Below are positions 1 to 11,813 of a stretch of DNA of 64,000 nt, piece by piece. The DNA lies in the NCBI RefSeq assembly GCF_026914185.1, contig NC_070566.1, forward strand, positions 6,758,001 to 6,822,000. The letters are read 5' to 3'. Made by a program: the position numbers and the translations under genes. The notes beneath the pieces were generated by a model that saw only the letters and a list, made by a program, of their open reading frames with translations, was not told the origin of the DNA and ran no database searches. Numbering within the stretch: position 1 is the first letter of the stretch; the number at the start of each line of letters is the position of its first letter. Origin of the DNA: Puccinia triticina (taxonomy: Eukaryota; Basidiomycota; Pucciniomycetes; Pucciniales; Pucciniaceae).

Positions 1-464
1 GAAATGCCTCAAGTGCAGCCCTCACCAGCAAAAATAACTCAGAAAAGAATATATAAGGAGGCCCTCCTCCCACCATTTTTCCATCATCACCCAGGCACCC
101 CAGCTCAGTGGTCACCAGTCATCATTTTTGCCATCATCACGGAAGACACAGTCATCATACATTAACATAGAAATCCCATACCACACTCCATCATCATTTC
201 CCTCTGCTGAAACCATTAAAAACCCAACAAAACATATTCTCACTTGATTATATTCTTTGCCCATCTTGCCATATAGAGGTTGTATACGCACCTTGTACTT
301 GTTAAAACTGATCTAGGTCTGATAGAGACTACTACATACAAGTTTTCTCCATCATAAAGTCACGCCACAACAATAAATAAATTTGTTGTCAGAATTCTGT
401 GTAGTATAATAGAGGGGCAGGTCTTTCAAACCACCCGTAACAGTAGTATTACTTAGCTGGAATA
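1..464. other. no gene seen
   Basis: I see no coding region, RNA gene or clear repeat in these 464 bases. The stretch is moderately A/T-rich and lies downstream of the small ORF that ends at 465. Confidence 0.5.
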
Positions 465-863
465 TCATATTGTTATTTCCCCCTCAAAGGACTGCCAACC
501 CATCCCAAAGGAGTTCTCACACCGGTAAGACATGAATCGATCTTTCATTTGTCGAGGTGTGAGATTGATTTTTGAGGGAGACTGATTGCAAAGGTTGATA
601 GCCATTAACTCGTAACCGTTGATCTTCCCTTTAACTGGTCGTCCAACTTTAGGGGCCTTGTCGTCTCCAAAACAAGCGATGTAGTTTTTCCTGTCTCTGA
701 GCCAGTTGATTATGATAAGGTAATCTTCTCGCTTCAGATGACCTTGGGTAGTAGCGATTTCGTCCCCTTCTCCTGAATTGTTCTTTGGGAATCGGTTCTT
801 AAGGAACAAACTTGATTCCTTCCGTGTTGGTTTCTTTGCTGCCAAAAATTTGTTTCGGGCCAT
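465..863 (-). CDS. small basic domain protein of a type recalled from rust fungi
   Basis: This 132-codon ORF starts with ATG at 861-863. Residues about 45-115 hold a compact domain with W-L-R-D, Y-I-A-C-F-G-D, V-G-R-P-V-K-G, Y-E-L-M-A-I-N-L and L-T-P-R-Q-M-K-D-R-F motifs, preceded by a Lys/Arg-rich tail. From memory, proteins with this pattern are numerous in rust genomes, often beside repeats. I take it as a possible SANT/Myb-like DNA-binding fold but cannot name the family. A GTAAGT donor on the minus strand near 953 and an ACAG acceptor just before the ATG suggest an upstream exon. It lies directly beyond the truncated 3' end of Ty3 element A. It may be a gene fragment. Confidence 0.4.
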   Translation of the reverse strand: MARNKFLAAKKPTRKESSLFLKNRFPKNNSGEGDEIATTQGHLKREDYLIIINWLRDRKNYIACFGDDKAPKVGRPVKGKINGYELMAINLCNQSPSKINLTPRQMKDRFMSYRCENSFGMGWQSFEGEITI

Positions 864-1194
864 TCTGTTGGTATGATGAAGAAGGATGAGAAAGAGATCA
901 ATGGGATCAAAGGTATAAGTATACTTTGAATCGATGTGGAGTTAAAACTTACCTTGAAAAAACAGATTTGAATGAAGTCGGGCTGGTTGAGGTTGGTGTG
1001 TGAATGATATTTTGGCTGGGATGATTCGATTCGTACTTCAAAATCAGATGTATTTGGTTGAGAACAGGTATTTTTTTGTCTTATATTTGACAGGCCCTGG
1101 CCAAAAAAGAACGTTTTTTTGCTTTTGCAATTGAGGATTTTGCAATCAAGGATTGTGTGAGACCTGTTGATTAGGTAATGGTGGGTTTGGTCAT

Positions 1195-4100
1195 ATTTGA
1201 TACCCCCTAGTATTTCTTTGATGGTAGAAGTATTCTTATTGGTATCATAGGATTTTCTGATTTCATCCCAGAATTCTTCTTCCATTTCACATACATGTAG
1301 ACCAAGGATATCATAATTTTCTGAAGGAGCATCATATGCAGGATTATCTTCATCATTCTCAAGGGGAAATAAAGCCATGATTTTTGCAGCAACTTCTCCG
1401 TCCCATGCTGGGTTCTCTGGTAAATTTTCTAGAGACCATCTGCTAAGACCATCTGCATGTTTATGGATATTTTCAGCTCTGTGGATAATAGTCATGCTTC
1501 CTCTCCAGATTTGAATAGCAATTTGCCATCTAAGCATATGTCTATTGGGAGTTTTCATACCTAAGAGACTTTTAAGGGCTATACAATCAGTAATGACTTC
1601 AAAGTCACATCCATATAAGTAGTAATACAATTTTTCAAGTGCCCATACTAGACAAAGAAATTCTAGTTGGCTGGCTCCATATCTTTTTTCACTGTCTTTC
1701 AAGGTGCGTGAAATGTAGCATATGACTCCTTCTCTGGGGACTTCAAAATCCTGTATCTGATGTAATGCAGCGCCTAAACCTTCCATGCTGGCATCTACAT
1801 ATAATCTGTAAGGTTTATGGGGATCAGGCATGAACAGTATTGGTGCTGATGTAAGTTTTTCTCTCATTACATTAAAAGCTTCTACTCTAGTACTTGTCAT
1901 CTCAAATACAGTGTTGGGACTACTGAGTTGATAAAGTGGGCCACTTATTTTTGCAAAATCCTTAATATGTTGTCTATAGTAACTTGCAAAACCTAAGAAT
2001 GACTTTACTTCCTTCAGGTTAGTTGGCATAGGTTTGAGCAAAACAGCTGCTGCTTTATTCATGTCTATAGCTATACTGAGTCCTGATACTATATGTCCTA
2101 GAGCTTTAAGTTCTTGAAATCCAAATTGGCATTTACTCATTGATATTTTCATCATCATTTTAATTACTCTTTCTAAGACTATGGTCAACTTCTTGAGGTG
2201 TTCTTCCCAGTCTTGGCTGAATATGATAATGTCATCAATGTAAATTATCAGCCATCCCTCACGTAATTCTCTGTGGAATTCAGTATCCATCATTCTTTAG
2301 AAGTGAGATGGTGCATTTTTAATTCCAAAGGGCATTCTGAGATATTCATAAATACCCATATGTAATATAATGCGCAACAAATGTCTACTGTCTTCATGAA
2401 TTACATTTTGGTGGAATCCTTTTAGTACATCCATATCACCAGGAAAAAAAAAAGTCACTTGATGGCAAGTGACATGATGCAGCTTTGGTTTCTGCTCCAG
2501 AGCTACTCCAGCGCTGCTCCAAGTCTGCTCCACCAGCACTTGTAGAGCTTGCAGGACTGCACCAGAGCACTCAATGTGGCACAGTCAGCTGATCCTAATT
2601 TTTTCCCAGGAACAGCTGATGCTCATCATAAGTTGAGCAGTAGGCATTGACTGAGCCTGGGCCAAAGCTGAGCATTGGCTGAGCCTGGGCCACAGCTGAG
2701 CATTGGATATTCCAAGCCTGAAACAATTCCAAGTGTCAGCTGGACCAAGAATATTCCAAATCTGAGCATCAGCTTAGCCAACAATGGTCCAAAGCTGAGC
2801 ATCATCTTGGAAAAGGCTTGTGCAGAGCTTAGGATCAGCTGCGACAATACTGTTCCAAAGATTAACACCAGCTGGGCCAAAAATTTTCAAAAGCTGAGCA
2901 TCGGCTGAGCCAATGCTGGTACAAAGCTGAGCATTGGCTGAGCCAAGGCTGTTCCAAAGCTGAGTATCAGATTTTTTGAGACTATTCAAAAGATTAATAT
3001 CACCTGAGGCAAGGCTGTTCCACAGCTGAGCATCAGCTGAGCCAAGGTTGGCCCACAGCTGAGCATCAGCTGAGCCAAGGCTGGCCCACAGCTGAGCATC
3101 AGCTGAGCCAAGGCTGGTCCACAGCTGAGCATCAGCTGAGCCAAGGCTGGTCCACAGCTGAGCATTGTCTTAGCCAAGGTTGGTCCACAGCTGATCATCA
3201 GCTGAGCCAAGGCTGGTCCACAGATGAGCATAAGCTGTTACAGGAGTGGTCAGACTCAGAATCTGAGCATTGGCTGGGCCAAGATTTATCCAAAGCTGAA
3301 AATCAGCTGAGCCAATACTGGTCCAAAGCTGAGCATTGGCTGGGCCAATGATAGTCCTAATCTGAGTCTAAGCTGAGCCATGACTGGAATAAAGCTGAAA
3401 ATAAGCTGGGCCAGGACTGGTTCTGATCTGAGCAACAAAGCTGAGCATGAGCTGGGCACCAAAGCTGAGCATAAGCTGGGAGCTAAAGCTGAGTATCAGC
3501 TGACCAGAAATGGGGATCAGTGCTGCCCAGCAAAAACTGAGGATCTTCTGTGGAAATTATTAAACTGGTTAGATGGTGGGTAGATGGTGGGTAGATGATG
3601 GGTAGATGGTGGTTAGATGGTGGGTAGCCCGCTGGAGCTGGCATGATGTCACTTGTCATCAAGTGACTATTTTTTTTTCCTGGTGTGCAGGTAATAAATT
3701 TTGCATTCTTGAGTTGCGTGATTGCTTCACTAATCTTGGGCATAGGATATCTATCAGGAATAGTGTAGGTATTGAGGGCTCTAAAATCACCAACCATCCT
3801 GGACTTATCATTATGCCACGCAATGATTACAGGTGTTGTAACTTCCACATTCTCATTTGCGCCAACCTTGTGCAGAACTTTCATTCTAACTAATTCATTT
3901 ACATGTTGTTGCAAGGCTTCTCTGCTTCTAGGGGATGCTGGGTAGGAGGCTTTTCTCAAAGCTGGTGGATAAGTTCTGGAAGTATTATGATTGATTCTTA
4001 CTTCATGTCTTTGAATACATCCAAAGGGTTCATCAGCTGTAGCAAAGGCCAATTTATGTTTATGCAGTAATGAAACTAATTTGTCTGTTTGTTCTGGTGT

Positions 4101-5709
4101 CAGATCTGGTGAAATTCTGGCTTCAGATATGGTGTTAGAGAATTTTGAGGCTTCTACAGCATTACATTCTAGTTGCTCTAATGTAAATTTTTCTGTAATT
4201 CCTAGTTCAAATTTAGTCAAGAGATCTCCATTAACGGTAAAGTATCTGCCATTACTGTTAATGACGTCAATACCATAATTAATAATGTAATCATTACCAA
4301 GGATAATGTGTTTCATCTTGAAATCAGCCATTACTACTAGTTCAACTGTAATTTGTACACTAGATCTTGTGTGAGGGAAAATAATATCTAGAGTAATGAT
4401 ACCTAGTGGGGACAATTTGCTATTGCAGCTGTAGAATTTCTCCTTCTTGACTGGGGATAGTTTGGTCTTCCAGTCAGGCATAATAGTGTCTAATAATTTG
4501 GGGCTAATTATTGAACAGAATGCTCCGCCATCAATGAGACATTTGAGTTTATACTTGTTACATAGTATATTAGTAGTGTTGGTTCCTCCTGTAGTGTGCA
4601 TATTACCTACTTGGCCAGGTTTAACTACTGGTAACTTCCTAATATTATGTGGGGCTTTATCCTCTGGGATCTTGGAAATATTAGATATAAGCTGGTCTGC
4701 CTTACATGTAATGGTGTGATTTGAATTGCTTGCTGATTCATCATCTCAGTCATCAGAATCACTAGGAAGGGATTCTCCTGAGGAAATGCTAATAGTGTCA
4801 CATGGTAATTGGTTATCTTCACTCTGAATCACTGATATCTTCTTGCTTATCTTCTTGGGACATTTTGTATACTTATGCCCAGTCTTACCACATTCATAGC
4901 ATGTAATTTCTTTAGGAGCTGCTGGTTCTTTGATCTCAGGTTTCTTATCTTTGTAATTGTCTCTTCTGTTTGTTTTGCTCCTAGCTTTGTCTTTCTTACA
5001 AACATTCACTATACTTTCAAGTTGGTTAATGAATTCTGAAGTGTCATCATTAGTTCTGATAGCTAGGCGCATTTTGTACTCAGTTTTGGGGTCAAGTTGA
5101 GACAGTAATTTATCATTGATAGATTGGTTATCCCAGTGTCTTTCCACAGCTTGTATTCTGTTAACTTGGCTGGTAACCCATTCAGAAGGTTCAGTCTCAC
5201 CATACACGTCAAATTTAGATCTTCTAAAGGCATCTCTGACTTTTCTTTTCCATTCAGGGGAGCTATATTTCTTAATGATTTCTGCTTTCCAGAAAGCCCA
5301 ATCTTTTGGTCCTTGAACTTCTTTCTTTCTATTGTTGTACCATATGTTTGCTGGTCCTGTAAATAATGAATTAAGTTTAGAACAAATGATTTGATCTAGT
5401 GCATTTGTATCATCCTGTAAACTGTCAATCCATTCTATAAATTTGTAATGGTCATATTCTCCTTTGCCAGAAAATGTGGCCCATTCACTTATTTTGGGTA
5501 AATTGGCTAATACTAATTTATGAATGGCTTTGTCCTCTTCATTTGTTGGAAAATTACGTGGAGTAGAAGATTTTGTTCTTCTGTTGGGAGCTGGTAGTGG
5601 AATGTCTACATCACTATCATCTGAATCTGAATTTTCTGCTTTGTGATGAGGTGGAGTATCTTTATTCACTCTCTCTTTCACCGGGGAATTAGGTGATGAG
5701 TGTCCAATA
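1195..5709 (-). pseudogene. element A gag (C-terminal part) and pol (protease, RT, RNase H)
   Basis: Reading on the minus strand: gag core from 5709, CCHC zinc knuckle near 4885 (C-x2-C-x4-H-x4-C), protease near 4530, RT start to 3686, [insertion], RT resuming at 2436 with YIDD near 2245, then RNase H with L-Y-V-D-A-S near 1780 and N-A/K-H-A-D-G-L-S-R-W near 1440. The aspartyl protease triad reads D-G-G instead of the D-S-G of the other copies here. An in-frame TGA lies at 4746-4748 between gag and protease. A TAA at 2294-2296 replaces the Gln of the S-H-F-Q-R-M-M-D motif seen in elements C, D and E. Similarity stops near 1195, before the integrase zinc finger. Confidence 0.85.
2437..3685 (-). 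mobile_element. hairpin-ended tandem-repeat element, copy 1
   Basis: The ends are inverted repeats starting CACCAGG followed by an A/T run and a hairpin (GTCACTTG, 4-nt loop, CAAGTGAC). The interior holds tandem units of about 33 bp rich in CAGCTGAG (about 2880-3230), and a run of 11-12-bp GATGGTGGGTA repeats at 3573-3630. The empty site is known from element D (45300 region): the element sits between CCAT and GCAGG of an RT gene, with at most 1-2 bp duplicated. It encodes no plausible protein; ORFs through the repeats are periodic artefacts. A near-identical copy in opposite orientation lies at 7747-8974. Confidence 0.75.
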
Positions 5710-5945
5710 TCTAAGTTGATTAAAGACAGACAAACACAAAAACAAACATCGAAGGGTTTCCCCTTAACAATACATAAAACAAAAAAATGAATAACTCCCA
5801 CAGCCCACACACTGCCCAATACCCAACCTCTTCTAGAGAGACTGCAAGTATTGTGCGGATGACCCCCAGCGCGCCGCATTTAAGGCAATTGCAAAGGGGG
5901 GTCACCAATCTTGAACATCAAACTGCGCACGTGCGACAGCGGAGG

Positions 5946-6220
5946 GGTTGAGGCCGCAATTATAAACATTTTTTTGAGATATTTTTGAAAAGTTTTTGAA
6001 CTTGCCCAAAAAAGAAATTGAACTTCTTTTTGAAATCTTTTTAATTCCAAAAATACTGCAGATGCACTCAAATACACCCAGGAGGTGTGTTTGAACCATT
6101 TTTGGAAAAAAAATGTTTTCATTTTGTTTTCATTTTGTTTTCAAATACTTTTCAGTTCGTTTTCAAAAACTTTTCAAAAATATCTCAAAAAGGTGTTTAT
6201 AATTGGGGCCTGAGTCAACC
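5946..6220. repeat. palindromic MITE-like element
   Basis: Two arms of roughly 55-60 bp (5946-6000 and 6162-6220) are imperfect inverted copies, sharing GGCC, CAATTATAAACA and a T-rich GAGATATTTTTGAAAAGTTTTTGAA block. About 160 bp of A/T-rich sequence separates them. No target duplication is clear and no protein is encoded. It lies inside Helitron H3. Confidence 0.6.
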
Positions 6221-7746
6221 ACTGGCTGGAAGTGCAGCACAGCAAGATGACTGGCAATTAACATTCTCCAAGGCCGACCTTTTTATACGCCATCTGTCAG
6301 CACCCGCCGTACAACCACTCTACTCACCCAAACAACCACATGTCCGCCGCTCTCCCAACCATAACCAAAGTGACCTTCTTACCAGTAAGCCACTGTCTCC
6401 AGTCTGCATGGGAACTCCAAACCCACGCTTTTGAATCTGCATACTCACTTGCTGCCACAGGCCCTTCAACAGACCCTTGACACCCAATCTCTTCGCCCTA
6501 CCAATCCCAGATCGCCAAACTTTTTTTTGACCGCCTAGGCTTATCTTTTGCTTGTGGATATCGACGCTCTCCTGATACTCGAACTCAGTTGCTTCAGGAC
6601 CTGTATTCCAATGCCCGCCAGGTCAAGTCCAGCCACGCCACCCAATCTTTTGCTTTTGCAACCGTAGCTCGCCAGCCACTAAGCCTTTAACCCCTTGCTG
6701 TCCATAACTACAGTTCAAAACGCATGACCACTCGGCCCTGGCGGTCCTCTCTCCGGTCCAAACCAAATCCGCCTTGACTGTCAAACCCAAACAATGGTTT
6801 TTTTTTCTCCATCCGCACACTCCTTTTATTTGGCATGGTCCCTCCAAATTTAACCATAGACCGCAGGAGATATGGGATGGATGGGTATTATATTATGCCG
6901 TGAGTCCTCGACTTACTTGCTATTCAATCCTCTTGGCGGCTGGCCCAAGCTAATCATTTGGGCCAGACTAAGGCGATGTGGTTTAATCTTGACTCAGCCT
7001 TTGGGCGACTGGGGATTGAGGTCATTCGGCTTGGAGCGGAATTTATTAGGGCGGCTTTGCCGCTGATGACACATGCTTCAGGCTAAACCCCAGTCATATG
7101 AAAAGGGTCACCTCACGGGAGGCAGATGCTCGGACACAAAGCATGAATTTCAAATGGAGCCCGTCGGGCTCAGGGTTAGCAGCCCTTGCGGGATAGTGGG
7201 TCTTTTTGAGTACCGGCACAAAGTGGCTGATTATGAGTTGACTAAGTTTTCCGTGCCTATTGCTCCATGGCATTAATCGTGATACACAATTGACCCTCAT
7301 TGTTGTTTTCAAAATTTACACGTCCGAGCTTAGGTTTGAGTTATTTACTGTCTAAACTAGGTGTTAATGGGTTTTTGGGTTGGGGCAAATCAGATTTGGC
7401 TGCCGCGGCCGAGTCATGTTACGTGGCGTTTGGTGACTGTGGGTTCTAAGGGGTGCATTGGGAGGCCTGCGGCATGGCCTTCGCGTTTTCGCTGAACAAT
7501 ATACCGGAACCTGGTTGTGGCGAGTCCGGGCCAAAAATGTTGGCAACAATTGCGATGTCAGTGAGACCCTTTCATGGGCGGTGTCGTGAATTACCGGTTT
7601 GCGCGATTATATAAAGGTCAATCAAGTCGCCTTCTAATTTGTGATGATCAGAGATCTAGACTTATTGATTGAATCATTAGTCATCTATTGATCAATATCA
7701 TCGAGCAGGAATCACGCCAAACGCCGAACTAACAACAAGGTATGAT
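6221..7746 (+). pseudogene. decayed coding sequence inside Helitron H3, unrecognised
   Basis: Several short plus-strand stretches look like remnants of protein-coding sequence but are separated by stops and frame changes. Examples are a stretch near 6600-6660 and one at about 6945-7075 that reads as a plausible amphipathic protein (F-G-R-L-G-I-E-V-I-R-L-G-A motif) and ends in TAA. I do not recognise the family. They may be gene fragments captured by the Helitron. I cannot define exons. Confidence 0.25.
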
Positions 7747-8974
7747 CACCAGGAAAAAAAAATAGTCACTTGATGACAAGTGACATCATGCCAGCTCCAG
7801 CAGGCTACCCACCATCTACCCACCATCTACCCATCATCTACCCACCATCTAACCAGTTTAAGAATTTCCACAGGAGATCCTCAGTTTTTGCTGGGCACCA
7901 CTGATCCCCATTTCTGGTCAGCTGACACTCAGCTTTAGCTCCCAGCTTATGCTCAGCTTTGGTGCCCAGCTCATGCTCAGCTTTGTTGACCAGATCAGAA
8001 CCAGTACTGGCCCAGCTTATTTTCAGCTTTATTCCAGTCATGGCTCAGCTTAGACTCAGATTAGGACTATCATTGGCCCAGCCAATGCTCAGCTTTGGAC
8101 CAGTATTGGCTCAGCTGATTTTCAGCTTTGGATAAATCTCGGCCCAGCCAATACTCAAATTCTGAGTCTGACCACTCCTGTAACAGCTCATGCTCATCTG
8201 TGGACCAGCCTTGGCTCAGCTGATGCTCAGCTGTGGACCAACCTTGGCTAAGAAAATGCTCAGCTGTGGACCAGCCTTGGCTCAGCTGATGCTCAGCTGT
8301 GGACCAGCCTTGGCTCAGCTGATGCTCAGCTGATGCTCAGCTGATGCTCAGCTGTGGACCAGCCTTGGCTCAGCTGATGCTCAGCTGTGGAACAGCCTTG
8401 GCTCAGGGGATATTAATCTTTTGAATAGTCTCAAAAAATCTGATACTCAGCTTTGGAACAGCCTTGGCTCAGCCAATGCTCAGCTTTGTACCAGCATTGG
8501 CTCAGCCGATGCTCAGCTTTTGAAAATTTTTGGCCCAGCTGGTGTTAATCTTTGGAACAGTGTTGTACCAGCTGATCCTAAGCTCTGCACAAGCCTTTTC
8601 CAAGATGATGCTCAGCTTTGGACCATTGTTGGCTAAGCTGATGCTCAGATTTGGAATATTCTTGGTCCAGCTGACACTTGGAATTGTTTCAGGCTTGGAA
8701 TATCCAATGCTCAGCTGTGGCCCAGGCTCAGCCAATGCTCAGCTTTGGCCCAGGCTCAGTCAATGCCTACTGCTCAGCTTATGATGAGCATCAGCTGTTC
8801 CTGGGAAAAAATTAGGATCAGCTGACTGTGCCACATTGAGTGCTCTGGTGCAGTCCTGCAAGCTCTACAAGTGCTGGTGGAGCAGACTTGGAGCAGCGCT
8901 GGAGTAGCTCTGGAGCAGAAACCAAAGCTGCATCATGTCACTTGCCATCAAGTGACTATTTTTTTTTCCTGGTG
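7747..8974 (+). mobile_element. hairpin-ended tandem-repeat element, copy 2
   Basis: This has the same CACCAGG...CCTGGTG ends, subterminal GTCACTTG/CAAGTGAC hairpins, and CAGCTGATGCTCAG-type tandem units as copy 1 at 2437-3685, in the opposite orientation. The GATGGTGGGTA array is present in reverse near 7806-7856. The copies differ mainly in the number of central units. Flanks are TATGAT on the left and GATGCAG on the right, so the target duplication is unresolved. It sits inside Helitron H3 and interrupts a decaying minus-strand ORF. Confidence 0.75.
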
Positions 8975-9720
8975 GATGCAGAGCAACCGCGCACTTAAGT
9001 CAACGAGAAGCTCGCTGGACGGGCCGGACCGGCTGAATTTTCGAGGCGAAATATTTGTTGAGGAAGACGTAAGCAATAATTCCCTGACCATTATGAAATC
9101 TAGCTGATACTCCCTCCAGATTTCAGATGGGATCGAAGAATGGGATGTTGTCAAGAATAATCTCCTCTGAGCGTCTCTGAGGTCAAACACGCCAGGGGCT
9201 ATGCCATTTTTTTCCGTGAATTTAAGCGCAAGGGTGTTCGGGGGCAGAAACATAGCGGCTTGTCGGAAATACTGGATGAAAGGCTCAATACTCGGATTCA
9301 GTACGGATGGAGCGATCGAACTTGCATTCAGATTGGCAACTGCTCTCCCAACACTCGAGACGACCTGTCACTCAGAAGGTAATCACTTGCTCGTCAACGC
9401 CCTTGGTACAATTTTAGATGTGTCAGTGGCTACTGGCGATAGCTCAGGCCTCGGGCCGAGTAACTCAATCGTAGTGGCTCACAAGGTATGGGTTAACACT
9501 GTAGACGCCAATCTAACATCCGCTGACACGAATATGAAGGTCAACTTGAAACAGGTCACGGTGAAATTCGTCGTTACGCCGACGCTGTCCACAACAATGA
9601 GTTTGAATTCAGGTATTGTAGGGTGCCGGGCGTGGTTCTCTGGGTTATTGGTTGGTGTGAACGTGAGAACCGGTCAGCCTATCGTCAGAGTGAGGTTCTT
9701 CCCTCGTCTATGTGTGTGAT
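8975..9720 (-). pseudogene. decayed minus-strand ORF, unrecognised, cut by the repeat element
   Basis: From about 9370 down to 8975 the minus strand reads about 130 residues without a stop and with sensible composition (for example S-I-E-P-F-I-Q-Y-F-R-Q and I-W-R-E-Y-Q-L-D-F motifs). It stops where copy 2 of the hairpin element begins. Upstream to about 9700 the same frame continues with three stops. A 172-codon plus-strand ORF (9201-9719) is antisense to it; I judge the minus strand more protein-like. The family is unknown to me. Confidence 0.3.
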
Positions 9721-10709
9721 TTGTGTCGAAATTGACATTTAAATTTGCTGAAGGTGGTCTCGGGCCGTATCTCGGGGGGGGGGTTGATTTGGGTTATTGA
9801 CATGTCATTTGGAATCCGGACGTAGCATGATGTCGGCACATGGAGTGATTACTCATTTTGGTCATTGTTGGATGGCCATAGTAACGTGGCGCGAAGTTGA
9901 ACCTACCGCGGCGACTCCACTAGGGGGGATATGAACTGATCTTTAGGCTTGGTTTTACGCTGAATTATTTTTATCAATTCATATTGACTTTCATATTGTG
10001 TTGCGGAAACCATTCTTGATGTGTGGCAAATTTTTCATAATGGGCCCCTCTGTTGTGGGTCGATTGCTTGCGCCTGATACTGTCTGGCTGGCATGCTTGC
10101 ACCGTGCCGATCCTGAGATTGTGATAAGCTGTCTGCTCCTACGATGGAACAGGAGTCAAAGGGAGGGTCTGGTGGGGGATGGTGGGGCGCGGGGTGGTGA
10201 AACATCTGGAGGATGCTTGAACTTCACTTGATTAAGGTAAAGCTGGAGGGTATCAGGCTCAGGAGATTTATCCAGCGCGGAATCAGAATCTTCTTGTCAT
10301 TCGTGAGTTGGGCTCTTCCGTGAGCAAAATTTGCGCGCTGCAGCGGCGCACCTGCCTTAGCCTTGATTAGTAAAATGGCATGTGCTGAAATGTAGACAGG
10401 ATGTTCTGCTAACAGAACATCAATTAGTTACATAGAAAGACACTGCAAAAGTGATGGTTCAGATAAATTGGAATTGCAGGTTTCACAAACTTGAATGCTG
10501 TAAAAGGTATCTTAAGGGATTTGCAAATGCTTGGAGTGTAAGTTAAATAGATACATGAAGAAATCCAGAACCCAACGCTACATGGAAAGCAGTGAATGCT
10601 TCCTGATCTGTTGGTATATTTCAAAGGCTTTTCCACATGGCACGAATCTAATCCTACACCTGGAAATTGACATACTTAATGCTGGTAGAAAAATTTCTAT
10701 TCACTGGTG
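9721..10709. other. no gene seen
   Basis: This is the interior of Helitron H3 between the decayed ORF and the hAT-like MITE. Short ORFs exist on both strands, but none has convincing composition, length or motifs. Confidence 0.4.
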
Positions 10710-11813
10710 TAGAGATGGCCTCTTGCACCCGGGTACCCACCGGGGGTGCGGGTACCCGCCTGAAATTTCGCAAAATCTCAACACCCGCACCCGCACCCGG
10801 CACCCGCTGGCGTGTGCTCGGCGGGTATACCGGGTACCTGCTGGCGGGTGCCGGGTGCAGGGGCGGGTACCCGCTCTGATATACTCACTGCCGGTGAGAA
10901 ATCCCTCCCGGTCAGCAATACATACACTCGCTGACCGGGAGGGATTACCACAGTCAGCAAGCTCATCGCGATGGCCGGGAGGGAGTCCTCCCAGCCATTG
11001 AGCCATCGATTATATCGATGACTGGGAGGGAGTCCTCCCAGCCATCAATTAGATTGATGACCGGGAGGGAGGACTTCCTCCCGGTCATCGCAGCGAGTAT
11101 ATTGATGACCAATAGGAAGTCCTCCCAGCCATCAATTAGATTGATGACCGGGAGGGAGGACTTCCTCCCGGTCATCGCAGCGAGTATATTGATGACCAAT
11201 AGGAAGTCCTCCCAGCCATCAATTATATTGATGACCGGGAGGAAGTCCTCCCAGCGATCAATTATACTGATGACCGGGAGGGAGTCCTCCCAGCCATTGA
11301 TTATTTATCGATGACCGGGAGAGAGTCCTCCCAGCCATTGATTATTTATCAATGACCGGGAGGAAGTCCTCCCAGCCATTGATGATATCAATGACCGGGA
11401 GGGAATCCTCCCGGTCATCAATATACTCGCTGACCCGGGGATTCCTCCCGGATTCCCGGGGGTATAGTACCTCCTTGACCGGAGGGATCCCTCCAGTCAA
11501 AGAGGTGCACAAGCTTTTTGACCGGAGGGACTCCTCTGGTCGAGGAGTCCCTCCGGTTGAGGAGGTGTACACACCTCTGGGTGGAGGGATCGCTCCACTT
11601 GAGGTGGTATGTACACCTCCCACCTCTTCAAGTGGAGAGATCCCTCCGATCCATCTGGCCCACCAAGATGGGCGGGTACCCGTTTTTTTCCTGCCCAAAA
11701 ACTGAACACCCGCACCCGCACCCGGCACCCGCCGGCGGGTGCTGAGCGGGTGTTCCGGGTACCTGCTGGCGGGTGCTGGGTACCCGCAAACGGGTACTCA
11801 AGTGCCATCTCTA
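10710..11813. mobile_element. hAT-like MITE with 8-bp target duplication
   Basis: Terminal inverted repeats TAGAGATGGC (10710-10719) and GCCATCTCTA (11804-11813) are flanked by identical 8-bp direct repeats CACTGGTG (10702-10709 and 11814-11821). The TIR fits the hAT YARNG rule and the 8-bp duplication fits hAT. Subterminal regions are arrays of CACCCG and CGGGTACCCG. No transposase is encoded. It lies near the 3' end of Helitron H3. Confidence 0.85.
10895..11640. repeat. palindromic minisatellite inside the hAT-like MITE
   Basis: Units of about 40 bp alternate GACCGGGAGGGAGTCCTCCC with ATCAATTATATTGATG-like spacers, so each unit is itself an inverted repeat. At least eight imperfect units run from about 10970 to 11430. 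A second series built on GGAGGGATCCCTCC follows to about 11650. Any ORF across it is repeat-derived. Confidence 0.8.

Noticed and set aside
2626..3231. Several ORFs with 11-residue periodic sequence on the minus strand, repeated at 8421-8784 on the plus strand
   Set aside because: They are translations of 33-bp tandem DNA repeats inside the hairpin-ended elements. Periodicity follows the DNA, and overlapping frames are equally open.
4746..4748. TGA between gag and protease of element A as programmed read-through
   Set aside because: C, D and E have no stop at this place, and element A has another nonsense change and a defective protease, so a random lesion is simpler.
9201..9719. 172-codon plus-strand ORF
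   Set aside because: It is antisense to a more protein-like minus-strand frame; I cannot support it independently. Left as uncertain.
10970..11430. Regular repeats with spacers, CRISPR-like at first sight
   Set aside because: Units are contiguous, self-complementary minisatellite inside a eukaryotic MITE. There are no unique spacers and no cas genes.
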